Source: Palsa-506 sp963836355 (GTDB lineage Bacteria > Actinomycetota > Actinomycetes > Streptosporangiales > Streptosporangiaceae). From it: a stretch of DNA of 64,000 nt. The stretch covers positions 248,001 to 312,000 of the forward strand of contig CAWIJO010000010.1 of assembly GCA_963836355.1 (NCBI GenBank), in the 5' to 3' direction. The translations under genes were made by a program, and so were the position numbers. The notes beneath the pieces are model-generated. The model saw only the letters and a list, made by a program, of their open reading frames with translations, did not search any database and was not told the origin of the DNA. The first letter of the stretch is position 1, and each line of letters starts with the position of its first letter. This document shows, piece after piece, positions 35,078 through 44,637 of this stretch.

Positions 35078-36145
35078 GTGAGCACCTCATTGAGCGAGAC
35101 GCCGCCTGCTGGCGGCGCGGGCGCAGCCGGCGATGCGCTGCTCGCGGTAACCGGGCTGACCAAGCATTTCCCCATTACCCACGGCATCCTCTTCCGGCAC
35201 AGGGTTGGCGCAGTGCAGGCGGTCGACGGGATCGACTTCTCCGTGGCCGCCGGAGAAACCCTCGGCCTGGTAGGTGAGTCAGGCTGCGGCAAGACCACGA
35301 CGGGGCGGCTGCTGACCAGGCTGCTGGAGCCTACCGGCGGGCGCATCATGTTCGATGGCCGTGACATCACGCATCTCTCGATGGGGAAAATGCGCCCGCT
35401 CCGACGCGATGTCCAGATGATCTTCCAGGATCCCTACTCGTCACTGAACCCACGGCACACGGTCGGAGGCATCATCGGCGCGCCGCTGCGGCTGCAGAAG
35501 GTCAAGACCGCGAAGGGGACGAAGCAGACCGTCCAGGAACTGCTCGAGCTCGTCGGGCTCAGCCCCGAGCACTACAACCGGTATCCGCATGAGTTCTCCG
35601 GCGGACAGCGGCAGCGCATCGGGATCGCGCGGACCCTGGCGCTGCGACCGAAGCTGATCGTCGCCGATGAGCCCGTTTCCGCCCTCGACGTGTCCATCCA
35701 GGCGCAGGTGGTCAATCTCCTCGAGGATCTGCAAGACGAACTCGGCCTGACCTACGTGGTCATCGCGCATGACTTGTCCGTGGTGCGGCACATCAGCGAC
35801 CGGGTGGCAGTGATGTATCTCGGCAAGCTGGTCGAGGTCGCGGGCAGGGACCAGATCTACGCGCGGCCAAGGCATCCGTATACGGTCGCCCTGATGTCCG
35901 CGATCCCGATTCCCGCGCCGCTGCGCAGCGAAGGCGGACGCAGAGAACGGCGTCAGCGGATCCGGCTGGCTGGTGACGTGCCAAGCCCGCTCAACCCGCC
36001 GCCCGCGTGCCGCTTCCACACCAGATGCTGGAAGGCGCAGGATATCTGCCGCACCCAGGAACCACCGCTGGCCGAGCTCGCCGCTGGCCACCGGGTTGCC
36101 TGCCACTTCCCTGAGAACACCCCGCCGGGCGATCCCGTCGGCTAG
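35078..36145 (+). CDS. peptide ABC importer ATP-binding protein, DppF type (second operon)
   Basis: 355 aa. Walker A GESGCGKTT, signature FSGGQRQRIGIARTLAL, Walker B LIVADEPVSALDVSIQAQV and C-terminal CRFHTRCWKAQDIC. GTG 35078 lies 34 bp after the DppD stop. Last gene of the operon; it converges with the RecB-like gene, 4 bp apart. Confidence 0.92.
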   Translation: MSTSLSETPPAGGAGAAGDALLAVTGLTKHFPITHGILFRHRVGAVQAVDGIDFSVAAGETLGLVGESGCGKTTTGRLLTRLLEPTGGRIMFDGRDITHLSMGKMRPLRRDVQMIFQDPYSSLNPRHTVGGIIGAPLRLQKVKTAKGTKQTVQELLELVGLSPEHYNRYPHEFSGGQRQRIGIARTLALRPKLIVADEPVSALDVSIQAQVVNLLEDLQDELGLTYVVIAHDLSVVRHISDRVAVMYLGKLVEVAGRDQIYARPRHPYTVALMSAIPIPAPLRSEGGRRERRQRIRLAGDVPSPLNPPPACRFHTRCWKAQDICRTQEPPLAELAAGHRVACHFPENTPPGDPVG

Positions 36146-36149
36146 CCCC

Positions 36150-37190
<1,041 letters not shown>

Positions 37191-37197
37191 GCAACGG

Positions 37198-37203
37198 AGA
37201 CTA
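37198..37203 (-). promoter_or_regulatory. -10 box (TAGTCT) of the RecB-like gene
   Basis: On the minus strand TAGTCT stands seven bases before GTG 37190, with the spacer CCGTTGC. The dop leader has the near-identical TAGTCT-TTGTTGC before its ATG. Confidence 0.5.
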
Positions 37204-37338
37204 GGGGACCCTGCCGACAGTTGCCGGTCTTTGCCCGCTCTTCCGCTCTTCCCGATGTCCCCGCCTCCGACGGCCCCGGCGGCCGCGCTGATCCAGGGCC
37301 GGCCAGGGCGGGCGCTCCCGGCCTCCTCCGGCAGCACG

Positions 37339-37344
37339 TAGCAT
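37339..37344 (+). promoter_or_regulatory. -10 box (TAGCAT) of the M50 protease gene
   Basis: TAGCAT stands seven bases before GTG 37352; leaderless. The divergent RecB-like promoter lies 135 bp to the left. Confidence 0.5.
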
Positions 37345-37351
37345 CAATGCT

Positions 37352-38596
37352 GTGACAGGCATGATTCCCGGCGGGCAGGCACCGCAGGACCAGCCGCCCG
37401 GGAGCACCCCGCCAGCAGACGTGCGGGGCGCCGTGCCCGGCCCGCCGCAGTCCGGCCCGCCGCAGTCCGGCCCGCCGCAGCAAGATTCACGCGCCGGGAT
37501 AGTCATCGGGCGACCGCTTGGCATCCCGGTCTACGTCTCACCGTACTGGTTCCTGATCGCGGCTCTCTTCGTGATCTTCTACGCGAGCAGCCTCAAGGGA
37601 TCGGTGCAGGGTTCCGTCACCCGATACTTGGTGGCGGCGGCCTTCGTCATCCTGCTCTACCTGTCCGTCCTCGTGCACGAGCTGAGTCACTGCGCGGTGG
37701 CCCGGGCGTTCAGCCTGCCGGTGCGGCGCATCTTGCTCTACCCGCTCGGCGGCTTCTCCGAGATCGAGCAGGAGCCGCAGACTCCGGGGCGGGAATTCCT
37801 GGTGTCCGGGGCCGGCCCGCTGCTCTCGCTGGTGCTCGCCGCCGTCGGGTACGGGATCATCCTGGTAGTGCAGCCGGCTGGCATTCCCCGGACCCTGATC
37901 GATCAGCTGATCCTGGCGAACGTCCTGGTCGGGATATTCAACCTGCTGCCCGGCCTGCCGCTGGATGGCGGCCGGATGCTGCGGGCCGGCGTGTGGAAGC
38001 TGACCGGCAAGGCGGCAACCGGCACCATCGCGGCCGCCTGGGCCGGCCGCATCATCGCGGTGGCGCTGCTGGCCGTGCCGTTGGGGTTCATCATCAGCAA
38101 CGGCCACGGCAGCGGGGCCGACGTCGTCAACGTGCTCTGGCTGGGCGTCATCGCCGCGTTCATGTGGGCAGGCGCCGGCCAGTCGATCCGGGTCACCCGG
38201 GTCCGGGAGCGGCTGCCCGGCCTGCAGGCGCGGCGGCTGGCCCGGCGGGCGATTCCCATCCCGGCCAGCCTGCCGCTGGCCGAGGCGATCAGGCGGGCCG
38301 ATGCAGCGCAAGCCCGCGCGCTGGTCATCGTGGATCACGAGGACACGCCGATCGCCATCGTCAACGAGACGGCCGTGATGGCCACGCCGGAGCAGCGCCG
38401 GCCATGGATCGAGGCGGGCTCGCTGGCCCGGACCCTCGATCCCACCCTGGTGCTGCCCGCCGACCTCGCCGGGATGGCGCTGATCGACGCGGTGCGCCGG
38501 GCGCCCGCGAGCGAGTACCTGCTGATCGAGCCGTCCGGCCAGGTGTTCGGGGTGCTGGCGGCCAGCGATCTTGACCACGCCTTCGCCGGGACCTGA
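37352..38596 (+). CDS. M50 family site-2-type metalloprotease with CBS-like tail
   Basis: 414 aa. A cytosolic Pro/Gly/Gln-rich lead, then about six spans. The zinc motif HELSH is H109-E110-L-S-H113 (HExxH) and the third ligand lies in GLPLDGGRML. The C-terminal 120 residues are soluble and resemble a CBS-domain pair (RADAAQARALVIVDHEDTPIAIV). Such proteins cut membrane-embedded regulators. Orthologues sit upstream of trmI in streptomycetes. Start by leaderless GTG 37352. Confidence 0.88.
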   Translation: MTGMIPGGQAPQDQPPGSTPPADVRGAVPGPPQSGPPQSGPPQQDSRAGIVIGRPLGIPVYVSPYWFLIAALFVIFYASSLKGSVQGSVTRYLVAAAFVILLYLSVLVHELSHCAVARAFSLPVRRILLYPLGGFSEIEQEPQTPGREFLVSGAGPLLSLVLAAVGYGIILVVQPAGIPRTLIDQLILANVLVGIFNLLPGLPLDGGRMLRAGVWKLTGKAATGTIAAAWAGRIIAVALLAVPLGFIISNGHGSGADVVNVLWLGVIAAFMWAGAGQSIRVTRVRERLPGLQARRLARRAIPIPASLPLAEAIRRADAAQARALVIVDHEDTPIAIVNETAVMATPEQRRPWIEAGSLARTLDPTLVLPADLAGMALIDAVRRAPASEYLLIEPSGQVFGVLAASDLDHAFAGT

Positions 38597-38604
38597 CGCA
38601 CCGC

Positions 38605-38610
38605 TAGCCT
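38605..38610 (+). promoter_or_regulatory. -10 box (TAGCCT) of trmI
   Basis: TAGCCT ends six bases before GTG 38617; leaderless start. Confidence 0.5.
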
Positions 38611-38616
38611 GGCGGC

Positions 38617-39588
38617 GTGATCCGACCGCGCCGAGGACCCCTGATGCCGGGTGAGCAGGTTCAGCTCACCGACCCGAAAGGCCGCAGCCACCTGGTCTTG
38701 CTGCAGCCAGGACGGGCCTTCCATACCCACCAGGGCGCGCTGGCGCACGATGACCTAATCGGCAGCCAGGACGGCAGCGTGGTGACCTCGTCGGGCGGAA
38801 CCGGCTACGTTGCGCTGCGCCCGCTGCTCGCCGATTTCACACTGTCCATGCGACGTGGCGCGGCGGTCGTCTACCCCAAGGATGCCGCCCAGATTCTCGC
38901 GGTAGCCGACATTTTCCCGGGCGCCCGGGTGCTGGAGGCCGGGGCGGGCAGCGGCGCGCTGTCCTGCTGGCTGCTGCGTGCCATCGGCGAGGCCGGACTG
39001 CTCGTCTCGTATGAGCGGCGGGCCGACTTCGCCGAGATAGCGCGCGGAAATGTGGACCGGTACTTCGGCGCGCCGCATCCGGCCTGGCAGCTGGTCATCG
39101 GCGAGCTACCGGGCGGACGCCCCGCCGAGCACGGCGCCAGCGCGGATCCGAGCCCGGCCGGGAGCGCCGGGGGCCTGCCGCCAGGTGAGCGGTTCGACCG
39201 GGTGGTGCTGGACATGCTCGCGCCATGGGAGTACGCGCAGACGGCTGCCGAATCACTGGCCGGCGGCGGGCTGATCTGCTGTTACCTGGCGTCGACCACT
39301 CAGCTGTCGCGGACCGTGGAGGCGCTTCGGGAGCAGGGCAGCTTTGCCGAGCCCACCGCCTCCGAGTCGCTGGTGCGCGGCTGGCATGTCGACGGGCTTG
39401 CCGTCCGGCCCGAGCACCGCATGGTCGGGCACACCGGCTTCCTGGTCACCGCGCGCCGGCTCGCGGACGGGGTCAGGCCGCCGCCAAGGCGGCGGCGGCC
39501 CGCGAAGGGGGCGCGCGACCCAGCGGCCTGGCGGGAACAGGGCGAAGCGGCCGCCTGGCGTGCTGACAGGCCCGCTGACCTGGCCTGA
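38617..39588 (+). CDS. trmI: tRNA (adenine-58-N1)-methyltransferase TrmI
   Basis: 323 aa SAM-dependent enzyme that makes m1A58 in the tRNA T-loop. The SAM site is VLEAGAGSGALSCWLL, the acidic second strand VSYERR, and the family N-terminal domain (GEQVQLTDPKGRSHLVLLQPG, then THQGALAHDDLIG) is present. The C-terminal 30 residues are basic. It is the usual first gene upstream of mpa/arc. Start leaderless GTG 38617; ATG 38644 is a weaker alternative. Confidence 0.95.
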   Translation: MIRPRRGPLMPGEQVQLTDPKGRSHLVLLQPGRAFHTHQGALAHDDLIGSQDGSVVTSSGGTGYVALRPLLADFTLSMRRGAAVVYPKDAAQILAVADIFPGARVLEAGAGSGALSCWLLRAIGEAGLLVSYERRADFAEIARGNVDRYFGAPHPAWQLVIGELPGGRPAEHGASADPSPAGSAGGLPPGERFDRVVLDMLAPWEYAQTAAESLAGGGLICCYLASTTQLSRTVEALREQGSFAEPTASESLVRGWHVDGLAVRPEHRMVGHTGFLVTARRLADGVRPPPRRRRPAKGARDPAAWREQGEAAAWRADRPADLA

Positions 39589-39691
39589 TCGCACCGCCTG
39601 AGGACAGCTTGCAGCCGGTCCGTGCCCTGATCGTGACTGCAGAATGCGCAGTCGGGGACCCGCGCCAGGTTACGGAAGCACCTCGGATAGG

Positions 39692-39697
39692 TAGGGT
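39692..39697 (+). promoter_or_regulatory. -10 box (TAGGGT) of mpa
   Basis: TAGGGT lies 34 bp before ATG 39732, so a leader of about 28 nt carries the GGAAGGGG ribosome site. No clear -35. Confidence 0.4.
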
Positions 39698-39731
39698 CTA
39701 GGTAAGTCAGCTCTCGGAAGGGGTGAGGGGC

Positions 39732-41537
39732 ATGGCCGCCCGTGATGACAGCGCCCGCGCCGGACGGCACGACGACGAGGTTAAGGTCCTTACCACGCAG
39801 ATCTCCTTCCTCGAAGAGGAGATCTCGGCACTGCGCCGTCGTCTCGCGGATTCGCCGGTGCAATCCCGGCTGGTCGAGGAGCGACTTCGCGAGACCGAGG
39901 CCAGCCTCGCCAGCGTCACCGGGCAGAACGACCGCCTGGCCAGCACGTTGCGCGAGGCCAGGGACCAGATCGTCGCGCTCAAGGAAGAAGTCGACCGGCT
40001 GGCCCAGCCGCCGTCGGGCTTCGGCGTCTTCCTCAGCGCCTGTGAGGACGGCACCGCCGACGTGTTCACCGGCGGCCGGAAGATGCGGGTTAGCGTGAGC
40101 CCCGGGATCGAGCTCGATGAGCTGAAGCCCGGCCAGGAGGTCGTGCTCAACGAGGCGCTCAACGTCGTTATCGCGCAGGGTTACGAGACGATCGGCGAGG
40201 TCGTCATGCTCAAGGAAATCCTTGAGGACGGCGACCGGGCGCTGGTCATCTCGCATGCCGACGAAGAGCGGGTGGCCAGGCTGGCCGAGCCGCTGCGCGG
40301 GGGCACCCTGCGGGCCGGCGATTCGCTGCTGCTTGAGCCGCGGTCCGGCTACGTCTACGAGCGCATTCCCAAGGCCGAGGTCGAGGAGCTCATCCTCGAG
40401 GAAGTGCCGGACATCACTTACTCCGCCATCGGCGGGCTCAGCGGCCAGATCGAGCAGATCAGGGATGCGATCGAGCTGCCGTACCTGCACGCGGACCTGT
40501 TCCGCGAGCACCAGCTGCGGCCGCCCAAGGGCGTGCTGCTCTACGGCCCGCCCGGCTGCGGCAAGACCCTGATCGCGAAGGCGGTGGCCAACTCGCTCGC
40601 GAAGCAGGTCGCGGCCAGGACCGCCGAGCTGGCCAGCCAGAACGGCGCGGCGGGCGAAGCCGCGCAGGCCAAGGAGGGCAAGAGCTTCTTCCTGAACATC
40701 AAGGGCCCTGAGCTGCTCAACAAGTACGTCGGCGAGACCGAGCGGCATATCAGGCTGGTTTTCCAGCGGGCCAGGGAAAAGGCCAGCGAGGGCATGCCGG
40801 TCATCGTCTTCTTCGACGAGATGGACTCCATCTTCCGCACCCGCGGCTCGGGTGTCTCCAGCGATGTCGAGAACACGATCGTCCCCCAGCTGCTCAGCGA
40901 GATTGACGGCGTCGAGGGCCTGGAGAACGTGATCGTGATCGGCGCGTCGAACCGGGAAGACATGATCGACCCGGCGATCCTGCGCCCCGGCCGGCTTGAC
41001 GTCAAGATCAAGATTGAGCGGCCGGACGCCGAGGCGGCCAGGGACATCTTCTCCAAGTACGTGGTGCCGAGCCTGCCACTGCACCCCGACGACCTGGCCG
41101 AGCACGGCGGATCGGCGGCGTCGACGGTCGGCGAGATGATCCAGCGGGTCGTCGAGCGCATGTACAGCGAGACCGAGGAGAACAGGTTCCTCGAGGTGAC
41201 TTACGCCAATGGCGACAAGGAGGTCCTGTACTTCAAGGACTTCAACTCCGGCGCCATGATCCAGAATATCGTGGACCGGGCGAAGAAGATGGCGATCAAG
41301 GAATTCCTCGATACCAGGCAGAAGGGCCTGCGGGTCGCTCACCTGCTGACCGCCTGCGTCGACGAGTTCAAGGAGAACGAGGATTTGCCGAACACGACGA
41401 ACCCTGACGACTGGGCGCGGATCTCCGGCAAGAAGGGCGAGCGGATCGTCTACATCAGGACCCTGGTCTCCGGCAAGCAGGGCACCGAGGCAGGCCGGTC
41501 GATCGACACGGTGGCGAATACCGGCCAGTACCTCTGA
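39732..41537 (+). CDS. mpa: proteasome-associated ATPase Mpa/ARC
   Basis: 601 aa hexameric AAA+ unfoldase that binds Pup and threads pupylated proteins into the 20S core. An N-terminal coiled coil (residues about 15-95, rich in Glu, Arg and Leu) binds Pup; two OB-like domains follow; Walker A GPPGCGKT at residues 272-279, Walker B VFFDE (D362, E363), and the C-terminal GQYL motif that docks on the proteasome. ATG 39732 has GGAAGGGG eight bases upstream; a GTG at 39723 is less likely. Confidence 0.96.
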   Translation: MAARDDSARAGRHDDEVKVLTTQISFLEEEISALRRRLADSPVQSRLVEERLRETEASLASVTGQNDRLASTLREARDQIVALKEEVDRLAQPPSGFGVFLSACEDGTADVFTGGRKMRVSVSPGIELDELKPGQEVVLNEALNVVIAQGYETIGEVVMLKEILEDGDRALVISHADEERVARLAEPLRGGTLRAGDSLLLEPRSGYVYERIPKAEVEELILEEVPDITYSAIGGLSGQIEQIRDAIELPYLHADLFREHQLRPPKGVLLYGPPGCGKTLIAKAVANSLAKQVAARTAELASQNGAAGEAAQAKEGKSFFLNIKGPELLNKYVGETERHIRLVFQRAREKASEGMPVIVFFDEMDSIFRTRGSGVSSDVENTIVPQLLSEIDGVEGLENVIVIGASNREDMIDPAILRPGRLDVKIKIERPDAEAARDIFSKYVVPSLPLHPDDLAEHGGSAASTVGEMIQRVVERMYSETEENRFLEVTYANGDKEVLYFKDFNSGAMIQNIVDRAKKMAIKEFLDTRQKGLRVAHLLTACVDEFKENEDLPNTTNPDDWARISGKKGERIVYIRTLVSGKQGTEAGRSIDTVANTGQYL

Positions 41538-41626
41538 CCGTCGACGGGCCGTGCCGCTGCCCCGGGCGGGCGATGCGCGCGGGCTGTCCCCGGCGCGCGT
41601 CGTCCCGTTCCAGGTCCAGGCGGCAC

Positions 41627-41632
41627 TAGTCT
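41627..41632 (+). promoter_or_regulatory. -10 box (TAGTCT) upstream of dop
   Basis: TAGTCT ends seven bases before ATG 41640, which opens a tiny five-codon frame rather than dop itself. The box fits a leaderless start on that small frame. Confidence 0.45.
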
Positions 41633-41639
41633 TTGTTGC

Positions 41640-41657
41640 ATGAGCGTGGTGGCATGA
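41640..41657 (+). other. possible leaderless five-codon leader frame coupled to dop
   Basis: ATGAGCGTGGTGGCATGA encodes MSVVA and its TGA overlaps the dop ATG at 41654 (ATGA). The dop start repeats the same 11 bases (GCATGAGCGTG at 41638 and 41652). The ribosome could finish the mini-frame and restart on dop. Alternatively the first ATG is a chance copy. Confidence 0.45.
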
Positions 41658-43171
41658 GCGTGCGGCGGGTCATGGGTACGGAAACCGAGTTCGGCATTGC
41701 CGTCCCCGGTCAGCCGGGCGCTAATGCGATGGTTACCTCGTCGCAGATCGTCAACGCCTATCAGGCGGCGACCTCGGCCCGCGCCCGGCGGGCACGATGG
41801 GATTTCGAGGAGGAGAACCCGCTGCGGGATGCCCGCGGCTTCGATCTGGCCCGGGAGGCGGCCGACTCCGCGCAACTTACCGACGAGGATCTCGGCCTGG
41901 CGAATGTCATCTTGACTAACGGCGCGAGGCTGTACGTGGATCACGCGCACCCCGAATACTCCGCGCCCGAGTGCACCGACCCGCTATCGGCGGTGACCTG
42001 GGACAAAGCAGGCGAGCGGGTGATGGCGGAGGCGGCGGCGCAGGCCGCCGCGGTCCCCGGCAGCGCGCCGATCCAGCTCTACAAGAACAACACGGACAAC
42101 AAGGGCGCCTCTTATGGCTGCCACGAGAACTACCTGATGAACCGGGCTACGCCGTTTGCCGACATCGTCCGGCACCTGACCCCCTTCTTCGTTTCCCGGC
42201 AGGTCGTCTGCGGGGCCGGCCGGGTCGGCCTCGGCGCCGACGGCCGCGATGAGGGGTTCCAGATCAGCCAGCGCGCCGACTTCTTCGAGGTCGAGGTCGG
42301 GCTGGAAACGACGCTGAAGCGGCCGATCATCAACACCAGGGACGAGCCGCACGCTGACCCGGAGAAGTACCGCCGGCTGCACGTGATCATCGGCGACGCG
42401 AACATGAGCGAAGTTTCCACCTACCTCAAGCTCGGCACGACCGCACTGGTGCTGGCGATGATCGAGGACAGGTTCCTCGATGCTGATCTGAGCCTGGAGG
42501 CCCCGGTCACCGAGCTGCGCACGGTGTCGCATGACCCCTCTTGCCGTCATCTGGTTTCGCTGCGTGACGGGCGGAAGATGACCGCCGTCCAGCTGCAGAT
42601 GGAGTACCTCGAACTGGCCAGGAAGTACACCGAGGACAGGTTCGGCGCAGACGTCGATGACATCACGGCCGACGTGCTTGACCGCTGGGAATCGGTCCTG
42701 ACCAGGCTCGCCGAGGATCCGATGCTGACGTCCAGGGAACTCGACTGGACGGCCAAGCTGGAGGTGCTGAACGGCTACCGGACCAGGGACGGCCTGGGCT
42801 GGGATCATCCGCGCCTGCAGCTCGTCGACCTGCAGTATTCCGATGTCCGCGCCGATCGCGGCATATACAACCGGCTCGCCGCCATGGGCCGGATGACCAG
42901 GCTCGTTACCGACGAACAGGTCAGCAGGGCGATCTCGTACCCGCCGGAGGACACCAGGGCTTACTTCCGTGGCCGTTGCCTGCGGAAATACCCGGAGGCC
43001 GTCGCCGCCGCGTCCTGGGACTCGGTCATCTTCGACATCCCGGGCCGCGAGTCCCTGCAGCGGGTCCCGACCCTGGAGCCGCTGCGCGGAACCCGGGCGC
43101 ACGTCGGCGACCTGCTTGACCGCTGTGAGACGGCAGGCGAGCTGGTGGCGGCGCTGACTGGCCGGGACTGA
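41654..43171 (+). CDS. dop: Dop, Pup deamidase/depupylase
   Basis: 505 aa glutamine-synthetase-like enzyme that deamidates Pup-GGQ and removes Pup from proteins. MSVRRVMGTETEFGIAVPGQ is the Dop N-terminus (ETE holds the nucleotide metal ions), and an Ala-rich insert (EAAAQAAAVPG) marks Dop rather than PafA. KNNTDNKGASYGCHENYL and NTRDEPHAD are shared with PafA. Lacks no known key residue by eye. ATG 41654 fits the family start. Confidence 0.95.
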   Translation: MSVRRVMGTETEFGIAVPGQPGANAMVTSSQIVNAYQAATSARARRARWDFEEENPLRDARGFDLAREAADSAQLTDEDLGLANVILTNGARLYVDHAHPEYSAPECTDPLSAVTWDKAGERVMAEAAAQAAAVPGSAPIQLYKNNTDNKGASYGCHENYLMNRATPFADIVRHLTPFFVSRQVVCGAGRVGLGADGRDEGFQISQRADFFEVEVGLETTLKRPIINTRDEPHADPEKYRRLHVIIGDANMSEVSTYLKLGTTALVLAMIEDRFLDADLSLEAPVTELRTVSHDPSCRHLVSLRDGRKMTAVQLQMEYLELARKYTEDRFGADVDDITADVLDRWESVLTRLAEDPMLTSRELDWTAKLEVLNGYRTRDGLGWDHPRLQLVDLQYSDVRADRGIYNRLAAMGRMTRLVTDEQVSRAISYPPEDTRAYFRGRCLRKYPEAVAAASWDSVIFDIPGRESLQRVPTLEPLRGTRAHVGDLLDRCETAGELVAALTGRD

Positions 43172-43216
43172 GCTGACTGGCCGGGACTGAGTGCTGGCGG
43201 ACTGGCCGGGACTGAG
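43156..43216 (+). repeat. three direct 17-bp repeats between dop and pup
   Basis: The 17-mer GACTGGCCGGGACTGAG occurs at 43156-43172 (covering the dop stop), 43175-43191 and 43200-43216, with spacings of 19 and 25 bp. It supplies stops in one frame. No role is known. Confidence 0.7.
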
Positions 43217-43287
43217 CTGGCTGGCATGTTCCGGATCCATACCGAATCGCTGGCGGCAGGGTTGGGCAGGCTGCGCACTGGCGAAGA

Positions 43288-43293
43288 TAGCGT
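43288..43293 (+). promoter_or_regulatory. -10 box (TAGCGT) of pup
   Basis: TAGCGT would start a leader of about 37 nt that contains GGGAGG before ATG 43337. Confidence 0.4.
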
Positions 43294-43336
43294 TGAGGCT
43301 GCGGGCACAACCCGCGGAGCACGGGAGGTTTTCGAC

Positions 43337-43546
43337 ATGGCGACAAAGGACACCGGAGGTCAGCGGCAGGCCCCCCGGCGCACCGAAGCGGAGCCGGACA
43401 GCGAGCCGCAGGGCACCGAGGAGGTCAGGGAGCGCCAGGACAAGCTCACTGACGACGTCGATGCGATCCTGGACGAGATCGACGAGGTACTCGAGGAGAA
43501 CGCCGAGGAGTTCGTCCGGTCGTACGTGCAGAAGGGCGGCGAGTGA
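43337..43546 (+). CDS. pup: prokaryotic ubiquitin-like protein Pup
   Basis: 69 aa, intrinsically disordered tag. The N-terminal half is polar; KLTDDVDAILDEIDEVLEEN forms the coiled-coil helix that binds Mpa; the end FVRSYVQKGGE has the GGE carboxyl end, so PafA can use it without deamidation. GGGAGG lies eight bases before ATG 43337; an open frame from 43226 covers the leader and is not expected to be used. Confidence 0.96.
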   Translation: MATKDTGGQRQAPRRTEAEPDSEPQGTEEVRERQDKLTDDVDAILDEIDEVLEENAEEFVRSYVQKGGE

Positions 43547-43632
43547 CGGCAGGCCGGGCCCGCTGGCCGGATTTCGCCGTGGGCTTACCGATGGCGGCGC
43601 GGGCACTCGTGCCGCAGCGGCAGCGTCCGCAG

Positions 43633-43638
43633 TAGGGT
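43633..43638 (+). promoter_or_regulatory. -10 box (TAGGGT) of prcB
   Basis: TAGGGT lies 39 bp before GTG 43678, with a ribosome site GGAAGGA in the leader. Identical hexamer to that before mpa. Confidence 0.4.
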
Positions 43639-43677
43639 CTGGTCCAGATACCACGGGCAACAACCGGAAGGATCCGC

Positions 43678-44550
43678 GTGGTCCCTGATTCCCCCGGAGG
43701 GCGGTTCCGAGCCGCGTACCTGAGCGCGGGAACGTCCTCGTTCAGCGATTTTCTCTCCTGCGCCGCGCCAGGACTACTGCCAGGATCCGGCGAGTCACCA
43801 GGGCCCGCATCCGCAGCGCTGGCAGCGGGGCTGCCGCACGGGACGACGATCGTCGCCGCCGCGTTCGCCGACGGCGTGATCATGGCGGGGGACCGCCGGG
43901 CCACCGCCGGCAACATGATTTCCCAGCGCGACATCGAGAAGGTGTTCCGCAGCGACGAGTTCTCCTGCGTGGCCATCGCCGGGGTGGCCGGCATCGGGAT
44001 CGACCTGGTCCGGCTGTTCCAGGTCGAACTTGAGCATTACGAGAAGCTCGAAGGCCGCGCCCTGTCGCTTGACGGTAAGGCCAACAGGCTCGCCAGCATG
44101 GTCAGGGGCAATATCGGCGGTGCCATGCAGGGTCTGGTAGTGGTGCCGCTGTTCGCCGGCTTCGACACCGATACCGGCGCCGGGCGGATCTTCAGCTACG
44201 ACGTGGCAGGCGGCCGGTACGAGGAGCACCGGTTCCACGCGATCGGCTCCGGCTCGGTCTTCGCCCGCGGCTCGCTGAAGAAGCTGTACTCCGACGACAT
44301 GACGGCCGCCGACGCGATACTCGCCTGCATGCAGGCGCTGTATGACGCGGCTGACGAAGACTCGGCGACCGGCGGTCCGGACATGACCCGGCGGATCTTC
44401 CCGGTTGTCGCGACGGTGACGGCGGACGGTTTCCGGCGGCTGTCGGACGCCGAATCCGGGGAATACGCGGATACCGTCGTCAGCGGGCGGATGCATGCGC
44501 CCGACGGGCCGCGCGCCCAACTGCACCAGAACACGCCGCCGAACGGCTAG
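43678..44550 (+). CDS. prcB: proteasome beta subunit PrcB
   Basis: 290 aa N-terminal nucleophile protease. The propeptide is 55 residues; cleavage before T56 in LPHG-TTIVAAAF frees the catalytic Thr, and the active-site Lys lies in MAGDRRATAGN-type context (here DRRATAGNMISQRDIEKVF). Fourteen beta copies form the inner rings. GTG 43678 has GGAAGGA six bases before it. prcA follows after 87 bp. Confidence 0.96.
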   Translation: MVPDSPGGRFRAAYLSAGTSSFSDFLSCAAPGLLPGSGESPGPASAALAAGLPHGTTIVAAAFADGVIMAGDRRATAGNMISQRDIEKVFRSDEFSCVAIAGVAGIGIDLVRLFQVELEHYEKLEGRALSLDGKANRLASMVRGNIGGAMQGLVVVPLFAGFDTDTGAGRIFSYDVAGGRYEEHRFHAIGSGSVFARGSLKKLYSDDMTAADAILACMQALYDAADEDSATGGPDMTRRIFPVVATVTADGFRRLSDAESGEYADTVVSGRMHAPDGPRAQLHQNTPPNG

Positions 44551-44637
44551 CTGTCACGGCACTGCCGCCGGACCGCCGGTCCCGGCGCCGGGCCATCGCC
44601 AGCCAGGCCGACCGCAAGAGTAAGGGAAGAGCCAGCA

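Noticed and set aside
43226..43336. Longer Pup starting at ATG 43226
   Set aside because: The extra residues are not found in Pup proteins, and GGGAGG supports ATG 43337.
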